DNA of 64,000 nt from an uncultured Lachnospiraceae bacterium (GTDB taxonomy: Bacteria > Bacillota > Clostridia > Lachnospirales > Lachnospiraceae): positions 47,179 to 111,178 of the forward strand of contig CAMNMC010000105.1 in the NCBI GenBank assembly GCA_946544235.1. The letters are read 5' to 3'. Made by a program: the position numbers and the translations under genes. The notes under the pieces are model-generated. The model worked only from the letters and a program-made list of their open reading frames with translations. It ran no database searches and was not told the origin of the DNA. Positions 54,451 through 64,000 of the stretch are shown here, one piece after another (the stretch's first letter is position 1; each line of letters opens with the position of its first letter).

Positions 54451-56823
54451 TTACTCGGTAGTATAGGTTACATTCTTGACACTGCCTGTATCAAACATGC
54501 TTGTTATCTCATTTCCGGCAGTATCATTTATCATTATGAGCACGCTTCCTTCATTTGTCTCCAGACCGTTAAATGTCTGTTCAACACTAAATGGGAATGA
54601 AGCAGCTGTGAGGTCCTGATCAACAATAGTATGCTTCTCATTACCATCATCAAATACAACAACAATATGGATAGTTCCGCCCGACTCCTGGATATAGTTG
54701 CTTACAACTCCACCATCATACGGAGTGATCTGTCCGCTGATAGCAGCAGAGAAGGTCTTAACGGCTCTTCCTGAGCTGACTGTAAATCCTATAGGAGTTC
54801 CTTCCGGAACACTTGCGCTGATATCAACGGCCTGACTGATAACCTTTCCTTCAGGAACAGTATCACTAGGCTCACGCTTAACCTCGCCAACAGCAAGCTT
54901 GAGTGACTCAAGAGTACTTACGGCCGCCTCCTCTGTGAGGTCTCTGAGATCTGGCACCTGAACCTCCTTAGGTCCGTTACTTACTATTATCTTGATCGTA
55001 CTTCCCGATGCTGCGCCTGAACCTGCTTCAGGATCGGTTCCGATAACATAATTCTTCTCAACACTCTCACTGAGTTCATAGCTGTGTGTAGTATTAAAGC
55101 CTGCATCAGTAAGGATTGTATCAGCCTCTTCAACAGACCTTCCGGCAACATCCGGAACCGGTATCTCCGCAGCCCCGAGACTGACTGTAATAACAACCTC
55201 CGAAGAAGGGTCGATCTCGTCCAGCTCCTGAACACTCTGCTTTATTACATATTTCTCAGGCACATTATCATCATTGACTCTCTCAACTCTGACATTTATA
55301 AAGCCTGCCTTTTCAAGCTGATCCTTTGCAGCAGATTCACTGAGGCCTTCAACATTGATCATCTTCTTCTTAACCGCCTCTGTAGTTTCAGAGGTTGTTT
55401 CAGTCGACTCTGTTGTAGCTTCTGTGGTATCTGAGCCTGTTGTATCAGAGCCTGTATTTTCAGTAGATATATTCTCCGTTGTGGCGGTTGTAGGCTTCTG
55501 TGTTGTAGCCTTATCGTCACTTCCCTTACCGAACTTGAACCATCCGAGAACATTTCCGATAAGAATGAAGAGTATGACTGCAATTATTACGGCAGCAGCT
55601 ATTCCCGCTATCATAACAACCTTTTCAAGCTTTGGATCTACACCGCCCTCATCATCTTCTTCCTCAGGCTGAACATATTCAGGTTCCTGATCGTACTCAT
55701 CGTAATCATCGTCAACCTTCTTAATGCTTTTCTTCTTTGCAGGGGTTTCAGGAACATCATAATACGAATCGTCATCCTCCTGCATAAGCTGGTCAAGCCT
55801 GGTTCTGTTAACCTGCGGAACCGATGACTGCACACCATGTCCGGCATACTGCTGATGCTGACTCGGACCGGCGTTCTGATACTGCATGCCGTTGTCAACA
55901 CTCTTGAGACCGCTTTCTCTTTTTATTGCCTGAATATCATTCTCTGTGAATTCTCTTGTAGGCGAGTTTGTCACAACCGAAGGTGCAACTATTATATCTA
56001 TATTTGGATTGTTCTTTACTCTGTTAAGATCTGCGATAAGTGCATTTGCAGTAAGATATCTTCTCTCCGGCTTCTTCTGAACAGCCTTCATGATGACCTT
56101 CTCAAGGCTCGAATAAATATCCGGATAAAGCCTTGTAGGAGGGATAATATCATTCTGAATATGCATGAGTGCTATGGAAACGTTTGTATCGCCTTCAAAA
56201 GGAACACGTCCGGTAACCATCTCATACATAGTTATACCGAGAGAATAAATATCACTTCTCTCATCGCTGTAGCCGCCTCTTGCCTGTTCAGGGGAGATGT
56301 AATGAACACTTCCCATATTTGTCGTAGACATTGTATTTGAGGTTGCGGCCTTGGCGATACCAAAGTCTGTCACCTTAAGACTTCCGTTACTTCCAACGAT
56401 AATATTCTGCGGCTTAATATCCCTGTGGATAACATGGTTTTCATGCGCAGCGGCAAGACCTGATGCAATCTGTATCGAAAAATCGATAGCAGTATTCATA
56501 TCAAGTCTTCCCTTCTGTCTGATGTAATCCTTAAGTGTTATTCCTTCAACAAGCTCCATAACGATGAAGTACTTTCCATCGTCTTCGCATACATCATATA
56601 CATTTACAATATTAGGATGTGAAAGTGCAGCCGATGCCTGAGCCTCAACTCTGAATTTTGAAACAAAATTCATATCGTTGCTGAACTCTGACTTAAGGAC
56701 CTTAAGTGCGACCGATCTCTGAAGTCTCAGATCCTTTGCTTTATAAACAGTGGACATTCCGCCTGTTCCAACAACCTCAACAATCTCATATCTATCATCA
56801 AGTATTAATCCCGGATTTAGCAT
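54451..56823 (-). CDS. prkC: PASTA-domain serine/threonine kinase
   Basis: 790 residues. Kinase domain about 10-270 with GTGGMSTVYKA, VALKVLK, HRDIKPQN, DFGIAKA and an activation loop of Thr/Ser (SNTMSTTNMGSVHY). A juxtamembrane acidic tract precedes one membrane helix at about 400-427, a Thr-rich extracellular linker, and three PASTA domains (about 483-550, 552-617, 619-685). A further roughly 100-residue β domain ends the protein. PASTA kinases sense muropeptides or lipid II and regulate wall growth. Fourteen bases after prpC. Confidence 0.96.
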   Translation of the reverse strand: MLNPGLILDDRYEIVEVVGTGGMSTVYKAKDLRLQRSVALKVLKSEFSNDMNFVSKFRVEAQASAALSHPNIVNVYDVCEDDGKYFIVMELVEGITLKDYIRQKGRLDMNTAIDFSIQIASGLAAAHENHVIHRDIKPQNIIVGSNGSLKVTDFGIAKAATSNTMSTTNMGSVHYISPEQARGGYSDERSDIYSLGITMYEMVTGRVPFEGDTNVSIALMHIQNDIIPPTRLYPDIYSSLEKVIMKAVQKKPERRYLTANALIADLNRVKNNPNIDIIVAPSVVTNSPTREFTENDIQAIKRESGLKSVDNGMQYQNAGPSQHQQYAGHGVQSSVPQVNRTRLDQLMQEDDDSYYDVPETPAKKKSIKKVDDDYDEYDQEPEYVQPEEEDDEGGVDPKLEKVVMIAGIAAAVIIAVILFILIGNVLGWFKFGKGSDDKATTQKPTTATTENISTENTGSDTTGSDTTEATTESTETTSETTEAVKKKMINVEGLSESAAKDQLEKAGFINVRVERVNDDNVPEKYVIKQSVQELDEIDPSSEVVITVSLGAAEIPVPDVAGRSVEEADTILTDAGFNTTHSYELSESVEKNYVIGTDPEAGSGAASGSTIKIIVSNGPKEVQVPDLRDLTEEAAVSTLESLKLAVGEVKREPSDTVPEGKVISQAVDISASVPEGTPIGFTVSSGRAVKTFSAAISGQITPYDGGVVSNYIQESGGTIHIVVVFDDGNEKHTIVDQDLTAASFPFSVEQTFNGLETNEGSVLIMINDTAGNEITSMFDTGSVKNVTYTTE

Positions 56824-56837
56824 TTTTACACCTCTCG

Positions 56838-57557
56838 CTATACAGAAACGACAACAACCGAAATATTGTCATTTCCACCATAGTAATTCGCTCTGCTTAT
56901 CAGAGAGTCAACTATTCTTTCAATATCACCATCTTCTGAAACGATATCCCTGATCTCATCATCCTCAACCATGTTTGAAAGCCCGTCGGAACAAAGCAGG
57001 ATACGGCTGTTCTTCTTAAGCGTTATCTGAAAGAAATCAGGCATCGCTTCATCTCTCGACCCCATGGCTCTCGTTATGATATTTTTCTCAGGATGATTTC
57101 TGCCCTTGTTACGATCAAGCTGTCCGTTTCTTATCAGTTCTTCAACAAGAGAATGATCCATCGTTATCTGATTTATATCATCATCTATGACATATAATCT
57201 GCTGTCACCTATATTTCCGACGTATAGTTCCGACCCGATCACAACTGCAGCGACCATTGTCGTACCCATGCCGTTTTTATATTTATCCTTTTCCGCTTCC
57301 TTATAAACCTCGTTACTGGCGTAAATAAAAGCTCTCTTCAAGAGAGAAATCGGATTTTTGACAGTTGATTTCTTGACAAAATCAACAACAAGACGTATTG
57401 CATACTGTGAGGCAAAGTCTCCTGCCGCATGGCCACCCATGCCGTCGGCAACTATATATAGATTTGGTAAAGGACCTATCGGAGAATCCGATAGATATAT
57501 ACTATCCTGATTACTGCTCCTTTTCAGGCCGGTATCAGTTCTTCCAAATGATGTCAT
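56838..57557 (-). CDS. prpC: PP2C-type serine/threonine phosphatase
   Basis: 239 residues from the ATG at 57557 (GGAG before it; the TTG before that is less likely). All PPM metal-site motifs are present: NQDSIYLSD, VADGMGGHAAGDFAS, VGNIGDSRLYV, SDGLSNMV and GGNDNISVVVV. It reverses PrkC phosphorylation, and the genes are paired here as elsewhere. IreB at 36.3 kb is a likely shared target. Confidence 0.96.
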   Translation of the reverse strand: MTSFGRTDTGLKRSSNQDSIYLSDSPIGPLPNLYIVADGMGGHAAGDFASQYAIRLVVDFVKKSTVKNPISLLKRAFIYASNEVYKEAEKDKYKNGMGTTMVAAVVIGSELYVGNIGDSRLYVIDDDINQITMDHSLVEELIRNGQLDRNKGRNHPEKNIITRAMGSRDEAMPDFFQITLKKNSRILLCSDGLSNMVEDDEIRDIVSEDGDIERIVDSLISRANYYGGNDNISVVVVSV

Positions 57558-57567
57558 CAAAAACTCC

Positions 57568-58635
57568 TTAGTTATCTGTCTGGTACAGCTGATCTTCAGT
57601 CATTTTATCTGGGGCAGCCGTACTTGAATACTTTCTTCTAAGCTGACCACAGGCAGCGTCAATATCACTGCCCATACCTCTCCTAATAGTAACATTTATT
57701 CGATATTTTTCAAGTGTATTTTTAAATTTATCAACCCTTGAAGCGTCGCTCGCTTTATAATTTCTCTCTTCAACAGGATTTACCGGTATGAGATTTACGT
57801 GAGCATTCAGTCCCCTTATCAGAGCTGCAAGCCTTTTCGCATGTTCTTCACTGTCATTAACGCCGCTAACAAGACTGTACTCAAAGGTCAGTCTTCTGCC
57901 TGTTTTTTCAAAATAGTAGCTGCAGGCCTCCAGAGTTTCTCTGATACTGAACCTCTCGGCAACAGGCATAAGAGCCCTTCTCTCCTCATCGGTCGTTGCA
58001 TGAAGCGAAAGAGCAAAGGTAAAATTCCTCTGTTCATCCGCAAGACGTCTGATGTTAGGTACGATTCCGCAGCTCGAAACGGTTATATTTCTTTCACTGA
58101 TATTATAGCCATCTTCATTCGTTATCAGATCGATAAATCTGATCAGATTATCATAATTATCAAGAGGCTCGCCGGTTCCCATAACAACTATATTCGATAC
58201 TCTCTCACCTGTGCTTCTGACAGCATGATAAACCTGAGCCAGCATCTCAGACGGTTCAAGGTTTCTGATAAGACCGCCTATGGTTGATGCGCAGAAACGG
58301 CATCCCATCCTGCATCCGGCCTGAGAGGATATGCATACCGAATTGCCATGCTTATATCTCATAAATACAGTTTCGATCATCTGGCCGTCGTGCATCCTGA
58401 GGAGATACTTAATGGTACCATCCTTCTTTGAAACAAGCTTTGTTTCCTCTGTTACGGGAAGAATGTCCTTACCAAGTGCCGCGCGCATATCCTTCGGGAG
58501 ATTAAGCATCTCATCAGTGTTTAAGACAAGCTTCCTATGCATCCAGTCAAAAAGCTGTTTTGCCCGGAACGCAGGATAACCCTGAGTTTTAATATATTCA
58601 GTTAATTCTGACAATGTCATTGATGCTATATCCAT
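57568..58635 (-). CDS. rlmN: 23S rRNA A2503 / tRNA A37 C2-methyltransferase
   Basis: 355 residues. Radical SAM motif CRMGCRFCAS (CxxxCxxC), an N-terminal HhH-like part (YPAFRAKQLFDWMH), VVMGTGEPLDNYDN, and the C-terminal GSDIDAACGQL with the catalytic Cys. Methylates A2503 of 23S rRNA through a protein-bound intermediate. Between rsmB and prpC as in Bacillus. Confidence 0.97.
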   Translation of the reverse strand: MDIASMTLSELTEYIKTQGYPAFRAKQLFDWMHRKLVLNTDEMLNLPKDMRAALGKDILPVTEETKLVSKKDGTIKYLLRMHDGQMIETVFMRYKHGNSVCISSQAGCRMGCRFCASTIGGLIRNLEPSEMLAQVYHAVRSTGERVSNIVVMGTGEPLDNYDNLIRFIDLITNEDGYNISERNITVSSCGIVPNIRRLADEQRNFTFALSLHATTDEERRALMPVAERFSIRETLEACSYYFEKTGRRLTFEYSLVSGVNDSEEHAKRLAALIRGLNAHVNLIPVNPVEERNYKASDASRVDKFKNTLEKYRINVTIRRGMGSDIDAACGQLRRKYSSTAAPDKMTEDQLYQTDN

Positions 58636-58660
58636 CAGTTAACGCCTTTCATATCTCAGC

Positions 58661-60109
58661 TTATCCCACACGCTGTATAACCGCATAATAAAAGCCGTCC
58701 GTATCGTCGACGCCCTGAACAAACAGCTTTTCGTCGAGAAGCTTCAGTTCATCCTTAGGAGCCTTTCCTATAAGCCAGCGCGTGGTCTCTTCATTCTCAG
58801 CAGGATTGATCGTGCAGGTTGAGAACAGCAGCTTTCCGCCTTTTTTCACGTACCGAACCGCATTCAGAAGTATCTCCTGAGACAGCTTTGTAAGAGAATC
58901 CATATCCTCCGGCTGAAGTCTGTATTTGATATCGGATTTTCTTCCGATAACCCCGAGTCCGGAGCAAGGAACATCCGCAATAACTATATCAAAGCCATCT
59001 TCCAGTTTCTCATCAAAAACTGTGGCGTCTGCCTTTTCAACCGATATATTGTCCAGCTTCAGCCTTTTTATATTCTCCTCTATTTTCTCTGTTTTTTCAT
59101 CCGAAACATCTCTGGAAATAACCTCGCCGGTTCCCTCCATCAGTTCTGCCGCATATGTACTCTTTCCTCCCGGAGCAGCACACAGATCGAGTATTCTCAT
59201 ATTTTTCTCTATTCCTGCCGCCTCGATCGCACGCATAGAGCTTTCTGCCTGAACAGAAAACAGTCCGTCCTTATAGCCGGGAACTCTTCTTACAAAGTCA
59301 ATATTATCTATCAGGAGGGCCGAAGCACTGTAGTTTCCTTCTGTTACTGATATGCCCTTTTCCTTCAGTTTTTCAATAAGCTCTTCCTTTTTAACCAGGG
59401 TTCTGTTATATCTTATAGTCAGTTTTCTCCGGATAAATGATGCCAGAAGAATCTGTTCAGCCTTCTCTTCCCCGAAGGTTTTTACGAAGAAATCCGCCAG
59501 CCACAGAGGTGCGGAGTATTTCTCAGCGAGGCTGTCCAGCCCAAATATCATTGATATTCTTTCAAGTCTCGCCTTTGCCAAGTCTTTGCTAATTTCTGAA
59601 GAGCCATCCTTTGCAGCATCTGATTTATTATCGCCAAAACCTCTTCCATTATTATCAGCGCCGGAAGTATTATCATAATAACGATTTTCCGTAAGCTTTC
59701 TGTCAACATTTCTGAGAATAGCGTTTACAAAGCCCGAAAGCTTCATCATATTGTGTGCCTTGGTCATATTTACGCATTCACTTATAGTCGCCCTCGCCGG
59801 AACCGAATCCATAAACAGCATCTCGTGTATTCCGAGACGGAGTATATTTCTTATAACAGGGCGCAGTTTAGAGACCGGAGTTTTCGAAAAAGCCCCGATA
59901 ATAGTATCCAGCGAAAGCATATATTCGCATATTCCCTCAGTTTCTCTGGTAATAAAGCTCCTGTCCTTCTTGTCGGAAAACTGAATCTTCCGAAGTGCCT
60001 TATCCAGTGCATCGCTCAGAAAAGCCTTATTCTGTTCCATATCAATCAGGATATCAAGAACGATATCTCTGTTTTTGTCCGATCTTTCTTTTTTCTTTAT
60101 ATCAGGCAT
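58661..60109 (-). CDS. rsmB: 16S rRNA m5C967 methyltransferase
   Basis: 482 residues. An N-terminal NusB-like RNA-binding domain (1-140), then a Rossmann SAM domain: LDLCAAPGGKSTYAAELM, the motif ADVPCSGLGVIGRKSDIK, and STCTINPAENEE with the catalytic Cys. Residues about 145-185 are a low-complexity Asp/Asn/Gly/Ser spacer rarely this long in RsmB. RBS is weak (AGAAGATT). Confidence 0.95.
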   Translation of the reverse strand: MPDIKKKERSDKNRDIVLDILIDMEQNKAFLSDALDKALRKIQFSDKKDRSFITRETEGICEYMLSLDTIIGAFSKTPVSKLRPVIRNILRLGIHEMLFMDSVPARATISECVNMTKAHNMMKLSGFVNAILRNVDRKLTENRYYDNTSGADNNGRGFGDNKSDAAKDGSSEISKDLAKARLERISMIFGLDSLAEKYSAPLWLADFFVKTFGEEKAEQILLASFIRRKLTIRYNRTLVKKEELIEKLKEKGISVTEGNYSASALLIDNIDFVRRVPGYKDGLFSVQAESSMRAIEAAGIEKNMRILDLCAAPGGKSTYAAELMEGTGEVISRDVSDEKTEKIEENIKRLKLDNISVEKADATVFDEKLEDGFDIVIADVPCSGLGVIGRKSDIKYRLQPEDMDSLTKLSQEILLNAVRYVKKGGKLLFSTCTINPAENEETTRWLIGKAPKDELKLLDEKLFVQGVDDTDGFYYAVIQRVG

Positions 60110-60143
60110 AATCTTCTATTTACCGCCTATTCCGAAAATACGA

Positions 60144-61151
60144 TCACTCGCCAAGCATCATACCGCACTCAACCTTGTTTCCGTTAAGAAATGCAGCCGT
60201 ATCCATCTTTTTTTTGCCCTCAGGCTGTACAGAAAGTATCCTGAGTGCACCGGTTCCGCATTTAACGGTAAAGTGTTTCTTGGTTCTGTCGATTATCATT
60301 CCCGGTACGATCGTCTTTTCATCTGTTTCGCCGGAAATATCTGTACCGGGCAAAGCCGAGCTGCCCGAAACCTCATCATCAGCCAGGGCTTCAGCCTTAT
60401 AAATCTTCAGATTCTTCCCCTGAAAGCCTGTAACCGCACATGGCCAGGGCTGAAGTCCACGGATAAGTCTTTCTATTTTTTCCGCAGGATCATTCCAGTC
60501 GATATCGCCCATCTCTTTCTTAAGCATGACAGCATAGCTGCTCTCAGCATCATCCTGAGGTGTTCTTTCATAATCTCCCGAAAAGATTTTCTCCATGGTA
60601 CTGATTATAAGCTCTGCGCCGATTTCTGTAAGTCTGGCACGAAGCTCTTCCGACGTCTCGTCCTTTCCGATAGGAGTAACAGACTTTTCTATCATATCTC
60701 CGGTATCAAGTCCTTTAGCCATAAACATGGTGGTGACACCGGTTTCTTTTTCACCATTTATTACACACCATTCAATCGGCGCTGCTCCCCTGTATTTCGG
60801 AAGAAGCGATGCATGAATGTTAACACATCCATACCTTGGTATATTCAAAATATCCTCAGGAAGTATCTGTCCGTAGGCAGCAACCACTATCATATCCGGA
60901 TCCAGTTCTTTAATAATCTGAACATTTTCAGCCTCTCTCAGCTTCACAGGCTGAAATACCGGAATATCATATTTTAAAGCACATTCCTTTACCGGTGAAG
61001 GAACCGGTTTTCCGCTTCGCCCCTTCATCTTATCCGGCTGGGTAAAACATGCCGTGACATTATATCCTTCTCTCACGATTGCTTCGAGAGAACTCTCCGC
61101 AAATTCAGGAGTACCCATATATACGATCTTAATATCTTTTTTATCCATCAT
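60144..61151 (-). CDS. fmt: Methionyl-tRNA formyltransferase
   Basis: 335 residues. VYMGTPEFAESSLEAI, the formyl-THF site with NIHASLLPKYRGAAPIEW and GVTTMFMAKGLDTGDM, and a C-terminal OB domain. Formylates initiator Met-tRNA. The start is either ATG of the tandem pair (61151 or 61148) behind AAGGA. Partner of def, immediately upstream. Confidence 0.97.
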   Translation of the reverse strand: MMDKKDIKIVYMGTPEFAESSLEAIVREGYNVTACFTQPDKMKGRSGKPVPSPVKECALKYDIPVFQPVKLREAENVQIIKELDPDMIVVAAYGQILPEDILNIPRYGCVNIHASLLPKYRGAAPIEWCVINGEKETGVTTMFMAKGLDTGDMIEKSVTPIGKDETSEELRARLTEIGAELIISTMEKIFSGDYERTPQDDAESSYAVMLKKEMGDIDWNDPAEKIERLIRGLQPWPCAVTGFQGKNLKIYKAEALADDEVSGSSALPGTDISGETDEKTIVPGMIIDRTKKHFTVKCGTGALRILSVQPEGKKKMDTAAFLNGNKVECGMMLGE

Positions 61152-61179
61152 GTCTTCCTTCTAAATTATCTCTAATATT

Positions 61180-61725
61180 TCATTTTTCCGAATCCGTATC
61201 AGCCTCTGCCGCAGCTTCCTCGTCGGTTTCTTCCGCCTCATCCTCATCAATTATCGGAGGAAGATCAACTCTGTGAAGAGTTCCCTCATGAACGATATCC
61301 TTATAAAGCTTTCCATCAAGATGATCAAGTTCATGGCATATACATCTTGCCAGAAGACCCTCACCTTCAACCGTTATTTCTTCCATATTTTCGTTAAGTG
61401 CCTTGCAGATGACATGCATAGGTCTTGTTACCTCGCCCGAAAGTCCCGGAAGGCTGAGACAACCCTCTTCTCCGGTCTGCTCGCCATCACTCTCTATTAT
61501 TTCCGGATTGATCAGAACAAGCGGATTATCATCCATAACATCTATGACTACTATTCTTTTCAGCACACCGACCTGAGGTGCCGCAAGACCGACTCCGTTT
61601 GATTCATACATGGTATCAAACATGTCATCAATAAGCATAAGCGTCCTTGCATTCATTTTTGTTACAGGTTTGCATACCTTCCTCAGTATTTCATCTCCGT
61701 CTACTCTTATATTTCTGATAGCCAT
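61180..61725 (-). CDS. def: Peptide deformylase
   Basis: 181 residues. The three metal motifs are [19 protein letters not shown] and CHELDHLDG. Removes the N-formyl group from new proteins. A 25-residue acidic tail ([21 protein letters not shown]) follows the domain. 30 bases after priA. Confidence 0.97.
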   Translation of the reverse strand: MAIRNIRVDGDEILRKVCKPVTKMNARTLMLIDDMFDTMYESNGVGLAAPQVGVLKRIVVIDVMDDNPLVLINPEIIESDGEQTGEEGCLSLPGLSGEVTRPMHVICKALNENMEEITVEGEGLLARCICHELDHLDGKLYKDIVHEGTLHRVDLPPIIDEDEAEETDEEAAAEADTDSEK

Positions 61726-61755
61726 TTCTTTACATCCTTTCTTTTACCTGATCGA

Positions 61756-63828
61756 TCATACCACATTCATCGGATCCATATCATACTGCACTTCGACATC
61801 GGAATCACTGTATTTCTTTTTAAATACCTTTTCCGACAGTTCCATCACAGAAGTCAGTTTATCATATTTTTCATCACGTGCATAGATTACTCTTCGATAG
61901 CTTTCGTTAATTCTTCCAATATATGCTGGGCTCGGACCTGTAACAGTTTCTTCCGATTTTTCTTTAAAATACTCCTTCACAACAGCTGCAATATCCTCGG
62001 CAGCCCTGTCAGCAAGCTCTTCATCCTTTGAGGTCACAAGTATACCCAGCATATGTGCTGCAGGAGGATAGTTCATAAGCTTCCTGTACATCATCTCCTG
62101 CTTATAAAAGCCTTCATAATCCTGATCCGCCGCAGAACATACTGTATAATGTTCTGGCTGATAGGTCTGTATAACAACATGGCCTGCCTTCTCACCTCTG
62201 CCCGCACGGCCCGCAGCCTGCGTCAGAAGGTCGAAGGTTCTCTCAGCCGAAAGATAATCATTATCAAAGAGACTGAGGTCAGCCAGAATGATCCCGACAA
62301 CCGTTACATTTCCGAAATCATGACCCTTTACAATCATCTGTGTACCTATCAAGCAGTCTGCTTTATGAGCTTTGAAGCTCTCTATGATCTTCGCATGAGC
62401 ATCCTTGGTCGATGTTGTATCCTTATCCATCCTTATCGTCCTTATTTCAGGAAACAGACTCTTTACGGCAGCTTCAACCTTTTCGGTACCTGTACCATAG
62501 CCTCCTATCATTCCCGATCCGCAGGAAGGACACTTCGCCGGCATCTCCGTCTGATAACCGCAGTAATGGCACATAAGCTTTGTCTTGCCATGTAGGGCAA
62601 GTGCCACATCACATTTCGGGCATTTTATGGCTTTTCCGCAGCTTCTGCAGGAAACAAAGCTGTTGAAACCGCGTCTGTTGATGAAGAGCATCACCTGCTC
62701 TCCCTCATCAAAAGCATTCTTCATCCTTGCATAAAGCTCTCTGGAAATAATACTTCTGTTGCCTTCTCTAAGTTCATTTCTGAGATCTACTATATGTGTT
62801 TCAGCCATGGCACGTCCCATGACTCTGTCAGGAAGCTGCCACAGCTTATATTCACCGGTTTCAGCTTTATAGAAGCTGTCAATGGATGGTGTAGCCGAGC
62901 CCAGAACGACTGCGGCCCCTTCGAGTTCTGCCCTTTTTATCGCAGTCTCTCTTGCATGATATTTCGGAGTCGTTTCACTTTTATATGCATTATCATGCTC
63001 TTCATCTATTATGATCAGGCCCAGATTTTTATACGGTGCAAAAAGAGCCGAACGCGGTCCTATGATAAGATCCGTTTCACCTTTTCTGGCTCTTTCAAAT
63101 TCAGTATATTTTTCACCCTTACTGAGTCTCGAATTGATTATCGATATTCTGTTTCCGAATGCCGTTTCAAATCTTTCCACGGTCTGAAGCGTAAGCGCGA
63201 TCTCAGGAATAAGGACTATAGCTGTTTTACCGTTTCTTACAGCTTCCTTGACAAGTTCAATATAAACCTCAGTCTTTCCACTTCCGGTAACACCATGGAG
63301 CAGATATTTTTCTCTCCTGCCCGCCTCAAAATCCCGTCTGAAATCAGAAATGATATCCAGCTGGTCTCTGTTTAAATCTATAGCATTATGCTTATCGGAG
63401 AGAATATTTTTCACATCAGTCTGAATCGATTCCGGATCATTCTCCCCTGTTACTGATTTATCAGTTTTTGCGGTGCCTCTTCTTTTAACCTTCTCCTTAA
63501 CCGGAGTTACGGTCTTAAGTGCAGCGATCATGGTAGAGCCGTAGTACTCCTTCATCCATCCGGCAAGCTCGATAAGTCTCGTCTCTATGGAAAGCTGTTT
63601 TCCGGATACCTCTTTTATCTCCTTGATCTTATCCTCATCCCACTGAGCTGTATCCGATATTCCGACCACATAGCCCTGGCGAAGCGTATTTCCTCTTCCG
63701 AAAGGGATCATGACAGGCGTTCCGATATTCACTTTTTCCTTAATCTCGTCAGGTATCCTGTATTGAAATACCCTGTCGACCTTCTCATGCGATATGTCTA
63801 TTATGACATCCGCGTATACTGCTCCCAT
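61756..63828 (-). CDS. priA: Primosomal replication-restart helicase
   Basis: 690 residues from the ATG at 63828, with GGGAG seven bases upstream; a 15-codon extension is unsupported. An N-terminal 3'-end-binding domain (YADVIIDISHEKVDRVFQYRIP), Walker A GVTGSGKTEVY, DEEH box, and a zinc domain with CRSCGKAIKCPKC, CHYCGY and CPSCGS. Reloads the replisome at collapsed forks. Head of the conserved block after rpoZ. Confidence 0.97.
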   Translation of the reverse strand: MGAVYADVIIDISHEKVDRVFQYRIPDEIKEKVNIGTPVMIPFGRGNTLRQGYVVGISDTAQWDEDKIKEIKEVSGKQLSIETRLIELAGWMKEYYGSTMIAALKTVTPVKEKVKRRGTAKTDKSVTGENDPESIQTDVKNILSDKHNAIDLNRDQLDIISDFRRDFEAGRREKYLLHGVTGSGKTEVYIELVKEAVRNGKTAIVLIPEIALTLQTVERFETAFGNRISIINSRLSKGEKYTEFERARKGETDLIIGPRSALFAPYKNLGLIIIDEEHDNAYKSETTPKYHARETAIKRAELEGAAVVLGSATPSIDSFYKAETGEYKLWQLPDRVMGRAMAETHIVDLRNELREGNRSIISRELYARMKNAFDEGEQVMLFINRRGFNSFVSCRSCGKAIKCPKCDVALALHGKTKLMCHYCGYQTEMPAKCPSCGSGMIGGYGTGTEKVEAAVKSLFPEIRTIRMDKDTTSTKDAHAKIIESFKAHKADCLIGTQMIVKGHDFGNVTVVGIILADLSLFDNDYLSAERTFDLLTQAAGRAGRGEKAGHVVIQTYQPEHYTVCSAADQDYEGFYKQEMMYRKLMNYPPAAHMLGILVTSKDEELADRAAEDIAAVVKEYFKEKSEETVTGPSPAYIGRINESYRRVIYARDEKYDKLTSVMELSEKVFKKKYSDSDVEVQYDMDPMNVV

Positions 63829-63892
63829 TTCGTATCTCCCGTTCCATACTTTAGTTTCCGGCTCCAGCCGCAAATATGCTCAGTACGAAAGA

Positions 63893-63916
63893 CAGGCGGA
63901 CCTGTAAGCCCGCCTG
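63893..63916 (-). terminator. Hairpin between rpoZ and priA
   Basis: Perfect 7-base stem CAGGCGG/CCGCCTG with a 10-base loop. On the minus strand it is followed by TCTTTCG, a poor T-run, and preceded by TTTTT. It may be a leaky attenuator between rpoZ and priA. Confidence 0.35.
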
Positions 63917-63945
63917 AAAAACCTTTAAATACTTATCAGATGATC

Positions 63946-64000
63946 CTAGTCATCTTCTCCGACTATCTTAACCTTGCCCTGATATAATTCCTCAACAGCT
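63946..64000 (-). CDS. rpoZ: DNA-directed RNA polymerase ω subunit (C-terminal part)
   Basis: Only the last 17 codons fall in the window: ...AVEELYQGKVKIVGEDD then stop. This is the typical C-terminal tail of Firmicute ω, and rpoZ normally precedes priA. The gene continues past the right edge. ω helps assemble and stabilise RNA polymerase. Confidence 0.75.
   Translation of the reverse strand, partial: AVEELYQGKVKIVGEDD

Noticed and set aside
60075..60977. 300-codon plus-strand open frame
   Set aside because: Antisense to rsmB and fmt, both confidently identified; no motif in the translation.

Overview
The window is low-to-moderate GC DNA from a Gram-positive anaerobe of the Clostridia, most likely the family Lachnospiraceae (Butyrivibrio/Roseburia-like). 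This is inferred from AGGAGG-type ribosome binding sites, frequent TTG and GTG starts, a PolC-type replicase, IreB and PrkC/PrpC, an O2-sensitive lifestyle enzyme (flavin reductase-rubredoxin), and Bacillus/Clostridium gene order. I have no 16S or database match, so the genus is open. Almost everything is read from the minus strand; only the YfhO-like gene and efp are on the plus strand.

Layout. 0.1-2.8 kb: yqhY-nusB-xseA-xseB (minus), the usual Firmicute order. 3.1-9.1 kb: a 1766-residue membrane protein built from two YfhO modules, then efp, closed by a strong bidirectional terminator. 9.3-9.9 kb: a flavin reductase-rubredoxin fusion. 10.2-30.4 kb: a type IV pilus locus in the order pilB, pilT, pilC, major pilin, a pilM-pilN fusion, pilO-like, four pilin-like or minor-pilin-like proteins of unusual size (524, 1053, 194 and 285 residues) and a 1980-residue secreted protein. 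It lacks a secretin, as expected for a one-membrane cell, and has no prepilin peptidase in the window. 30.6-36.5 kb: ireB-ruvX-DUF1292-rnj-ylbF-like-mltG-like-trmR-U32, which parallels the B. subtilis yrzL-yrrK-yrzB-yrrL-yrrM-yrrN/O block; trmR and the U32 protein should form a tRNA wobble-uridine hydroxylation and methylation pair. 36.8-49.9 kb: bactofilin-pyrH-frr-uppS-cdsA-dxr-rseP-ispG-polC, covering ribosome recycling, isoprenoid and phospholipid synthesis, site-2 protease and replication. 50.6-64 kb: rpoZ (partial)-priA-def-fmt-rsmB-rlmN-prpC-prkC-rsgA-rpe-thiN-Na+/solute symporter, the canonical priA-to-thiN block.

The most unusual content is the pilus locus: the 1980-residue secreted protein, large minor pilins with EF-hand-like loops, a PilM-PilN fusion, and a terminator plus structured leader that separates the major pilin from the assembly genes. 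The second theme is a set of GC-rich, strongly palindromic intergenic elements (36.6, 43.0, 45.4 and 50.0-50.5 kb). One of these is a recent near-identical 160-bp tandem duplication with an inverted partial copy. Other oddities are the doubled YfhO protein, a PolC with a roughly 200-residue low-complexity insert and altered PHP ligands, and an MltG-position protein with no catalytic domain.

Protein identifications come from recognisable motifs and conserved order. Promoters and terminators were read by eye and carry lower confidence.
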